A stretch of 64,000 nt of DNA, from the NCBI RefSeq assembly GCF_025244725.1, contig NZ_CP104203.1, positions 4,092,001 through 4,156,000 on the forward strand, read 5' to 3'. The stretch's first letter is position 1, and the number at the start of each line of letters is the position of its first letter. The position numbers and the translations under genes were made by a program. Positions 62,072-64,000 of this stretch are shown piece by piece. The DNA comes from Chryseobacterium oranimense. GTDB taxonomy: Bacteria; Bacteroidota; Bacteroidia; Flavobacteriales; Weeksellaceae. The notes beneath the pieces are model-generated. The model was given only the letters and a program-made list of their open reading frames with translations, ran no database searches and was not told the DNA's origin.

Positions 62072-63178
62072 ATGTTTCTGATTGTAAATATTGTATTTAT
62101 ATTGCTGGTTTTCAGGATTTTATTTAATCCGAAGGTTTTAAAAAGGCTGATGGAGTATCATTGGGGATTTTTGCTGAAGTTCCAGCATATTTTTTTCCTT
62201 TTGATCTTTATTATCATCACTTTTTTTACCGAAAACTACTTTTTGGATACTCCGGAGCTGATCTGGAGTGTTTTATCGGTCATTATTTTTAATGTCGGAA
62301 TTTACAGTCTCGTCTATTTTTATCTGGTCCCGGAATTTTATCTTTCCAATAAATATCCTGAGTTCATTCTCTTTGCACTGATCACTTTTCTCGTCTCCAG
62401 CCTTTTCAGAATTCTGCTGGAACCGGCAGTTTTCAACATGAGTTTTAATGAAAACCTTTCCAACACAAAGTTTCTGTACAATGTGTATACAGCACAGGGA
62501 ATCGTGATACTTGTTGCTTCATTTCTCGGGATTACAAAAGATAAATTCCTCATTGAACAGGATTTTAAAGACCTTGGCGAAGAAAAAGACCAGCTGTATC
62601 TGGACCTGCTGAAGTCTAAAATGAATCCTCATTTTTTGCTGAACACTCTCAATAATATTTATTCCAAAAGTTTCCAGCCCACAGAAAACACCTCAGAATC
62701 TATATTGCAGCTTAGTAAGCTGCTTCAGTATGTGATTTATGATACCAGCAAGGAGAAAATCAGTATGGCTCAGGAATTTTCATCGATTAAATCGCTTGCA
62801 GGATTATATCAGTTAAAGTATAATAATGTATTGAACATCACTTTTAATATTGAAGATGAAGAAACTCTGGATTTAATTGATATTCCGCCTTCCGTATGCC
62901 TTACTCTGTTTGAAAACGCCCTGAAACATTCAGCGGTGGGAATAGAAGAGGGCAGCTATATTCATATAAGCTACAGAATAAAGGATCAGGAATTTTTATT
63001 TGAGATCAGAAATTCTGTATCAAGGAAAAAGAATCTTGTCGGGAATATGAATGACAGCGGTTTGGGAAACGAAGCGGTGATCAATATCCTGGAAAAAAAT
63101 TATGCAGAAAGATTTACTTTTATCTCCGAACCTACGGAAAACAACAACTATCAGACTATTTTAAAAATAAAATTGTAA
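62072..63178 (+). CDS. LytS/YehU-type sensor histidine kinase
   Basis: 368 residues. Four membrane segments in the N-terminal 165 residues, then the His_kinase motif KSKMNPHFLLNTLNNIYSKS with the phosphorylated His, and an HATPase with SVCLTLFENALKHSAVG (N box) and NDSGLGNEAVINILEKNYAE (G box). It overlaps the regulator gene by one base (TAATG). Divergent from the carboxylate-uptake operon that it likely controls. Confidence 0.9.
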   Translation: MFLIVNIVFILLVFRILFNPKVLKRLMEYHWGFLLKFQHIFFLLIFIIITFFTENYFLDTPELIWSVLSVIIFNVGIYSLVYFYLVPEFYLSNKYPEFILFALITFLVSSLFRILLEPAVFNMSFNENLSNTKFLYNVYTAQGIVILVASFLGITKDKFLIEQDFKDLGEEKDQLYLDLLKSKMNPHFLLNTLNNIYSKSFQPTENTSESILQLSKLLQYVIYDTSKEKISMAQEFSSIKSLAGLYQLKYNNVLNITFNIEDEETLDLIDIPPSVCLTLFENALKHSAVGIEEGSYIHISYRIKDQEFLFEIRNSVSRKKNLVGNMNDSGLGNEAVINILEKNYAERFTFISEPTENNNYQTILKIKL

Positions 63179-63876
63179 TGGCTAATCTGACGATCGTAAG
63201 TGTAGATGATGAATATCCGGCTCTCCAGCTCATCCAGAAATACTGTGAGCAGATAGAAGGTACCGACCTGTTAAAGGTTTTCCAGGACCCGGAAGAAGCA
63301 TTGAACTATCTTAAGCAGAATAAAGTGGATCTGGTGATTCTGGATATCAATATGCCTTATATAAATGGGATCGAGCTCCTGCGCCAATTGCCTTACAAAC
63401 CACTATGCATATTTCTTACCCTGGAAACCCAATATGCCGTTAAAGCTTTTGAATTGGATGTGGTGCATTATCTTGTCAAGCCTGTGGACTTTGAAACATT
63501 CCGGAAAGCGATTAACAAGGCAAAGGATTTCCTTCAGTTTAAAAACTCTGCAGAACAGCAGAAGAAGGAAGACTTTATCATGTTCAAATCCAATTACGTC
63601 ATGAATAAGGTTTTACTGGATGATGTGCGCTGGGTACAGGGTTTTGGAGAATATATCATCCTGATGACCCATCTTAAAAAGTATATGATCCTTGACCGGA
63701 TGTCGAATTTTGAAGAGAAATTTCAAAATCTGGGATTTATCAGGATTCATAAATCTTATATTGTTCTGTCTTCCCATATCAGCTCGTACGATACCGCTCA
63801 TGTGTATCTAAAGGACGGAGAGAAACTTCCGCTTGGGAGGACCTATAAGAATTCTTTAAAAGCTTACCTGAATTGA
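63178..63876 (+). CDS. LytTR-family response regulator
   Basis: 232 residues. Receiver: SVDDEYPALQLIQKYCEQ acid pocket, phosphorylated Asp in KVDLVILDINMPYINGIELL, Lys in VVHYLVKPVDFETF. C-terminal LytTR DNA-binding domain: DVRWVQGFGEYIILMTHLKK, FIRIHKSYIVLSSHIS and LPLGRTYKNSLKAYLN. Partner of the kinase just upstream. Confidence 0.92.
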   Translation: MANLTIVSVDDEYPALQLIQKYCEQIEGTDLLKVFQDPEEALNYLKQNKVDLVILDINMPYINGIELLRQLPYKPLCIFLTLETQYAVKAFELDVVHYLVKPVDFETFRKAINKAKDFLQFKNSAEQQKKEDFIMFKSNYVMNKVLLDDVRWVQGFGEYIILMTHLKKYMILDRMSNFEEKFQNLGFIRIHKSYIVLSSHISSYDTAHVYLKDGEKLPLGRTYKNSLKAYLN

Positions 63877-63898
63877 TTTCAACGGCTGCTTCATCAAA

Positions 63899-63925
63899 AT
63901 CAATTTGAAAAATTGATTCCCCCTT
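63899..63925 (+). terminator. Weak terminator-like hairpin after the LytTR gene
   Basis: Stem ATCAATTT (63899-63906) with AAATTGAT (63910-63917), followed by TCCCCCTTT rather than a clean T run. From 63926 to the window end I see no gene. Confidence 0.4.
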
Positions 63926-64000
63926 TGCCAACTTGAATTTTCGGAATGTAGATGAAACTTTGCGTTTAAAAAAACTTGCAGATTAAGCAGATCTTTTTCG

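Overview
The window looks like a chromosomal segment of a Chryseobacterium-like flavobacterium (Bacteroidota, Weeksellaceae). The evidence is low GC, exported proteins ending their signal peptides in AQ/SQ, two proteins with type A type IX secretion (T9SS) sorting tails (130-915 and 27767-28768), flavobacterial -7 boxes of the form TAnnTTTG in front of many genes, a 541-residue GroEL with a GGM tail, and a small double-glycine-leader peptide typical of this group. No tRNA, rRNA, CRISPR array, transposase or integrase was seen.

Region 1-41 kb is mostly ordinary chromosome: a phosphodiesterase, an NmrA-like reductase divergent from an HxlR regulator, a zinc alcohol dehydrogenase divergent from an AraC regulator, an esterase, an alpha-amylase, DNA polymerase IV, a GNAT/TlpA pair, pnp-lpxK, truA (probable TTG start), an ABC exporter, an ECF-sigma operon, a KgtP-like transporter with porin and OmpR-type two-component system, outer-membrane proteins, ribB behind an FMN riboswitch, and a run of small accessory genes that includes a rifampin ADP-ribosyltransferase (arr). 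From 35 to 41 kb there are signs of local rearrangement: a remnant of a DUF2461 gene and two unrelated exported proteins sharing one signal-peptide module.

Region 41-55 kb is accessory. It consists of small gene sets separated by repeats that resemble the 3' end of groL plus its terminator and downstream flank. They are nearly intact with a 75-codon groL fragment at 53.3-53.7 kb and more decayed at 48.6, 45.1 and 43.6 kb. This suggests repeated insertions just behind groL. Cargo includes an ArsR/P450/ABM-monooxygenase set, a tautomerase/Lrp pair, a DUF2971/nucleotidyltransferase pair and a secreted metalloprotease.

Inside this region a module occurs twice, at 41.5-43.0 kb and 50.0-51.6 kb. 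Each copy has an all-helical protein of about 180 residues, a roughly 130-bp inverted-repeat element, a conserved non-coding stretch of about 380 nt with compensatory base changes, and a divergent small HTH regulator. The helical protein and the RNA-like stretch are highly conserved between copies, whereas the HTH genes and the perfect palindromes in front of them differ completely. I did not recognise this arrangement and it is the best candidate for an undescribed system.

Region 55-64 kb holds groL and groES, with a four-helix-bundle (23S rRNA intervening-sequence-protein type) gene lodged between them and flanked by inverted repeats. It also has the double-glycine peptide, a carboxylate uptake operon (DUF2490 protein, CitMHS and DAACS carriers) and a divergent LytS/LytTR-type two-component pair likely to control it.
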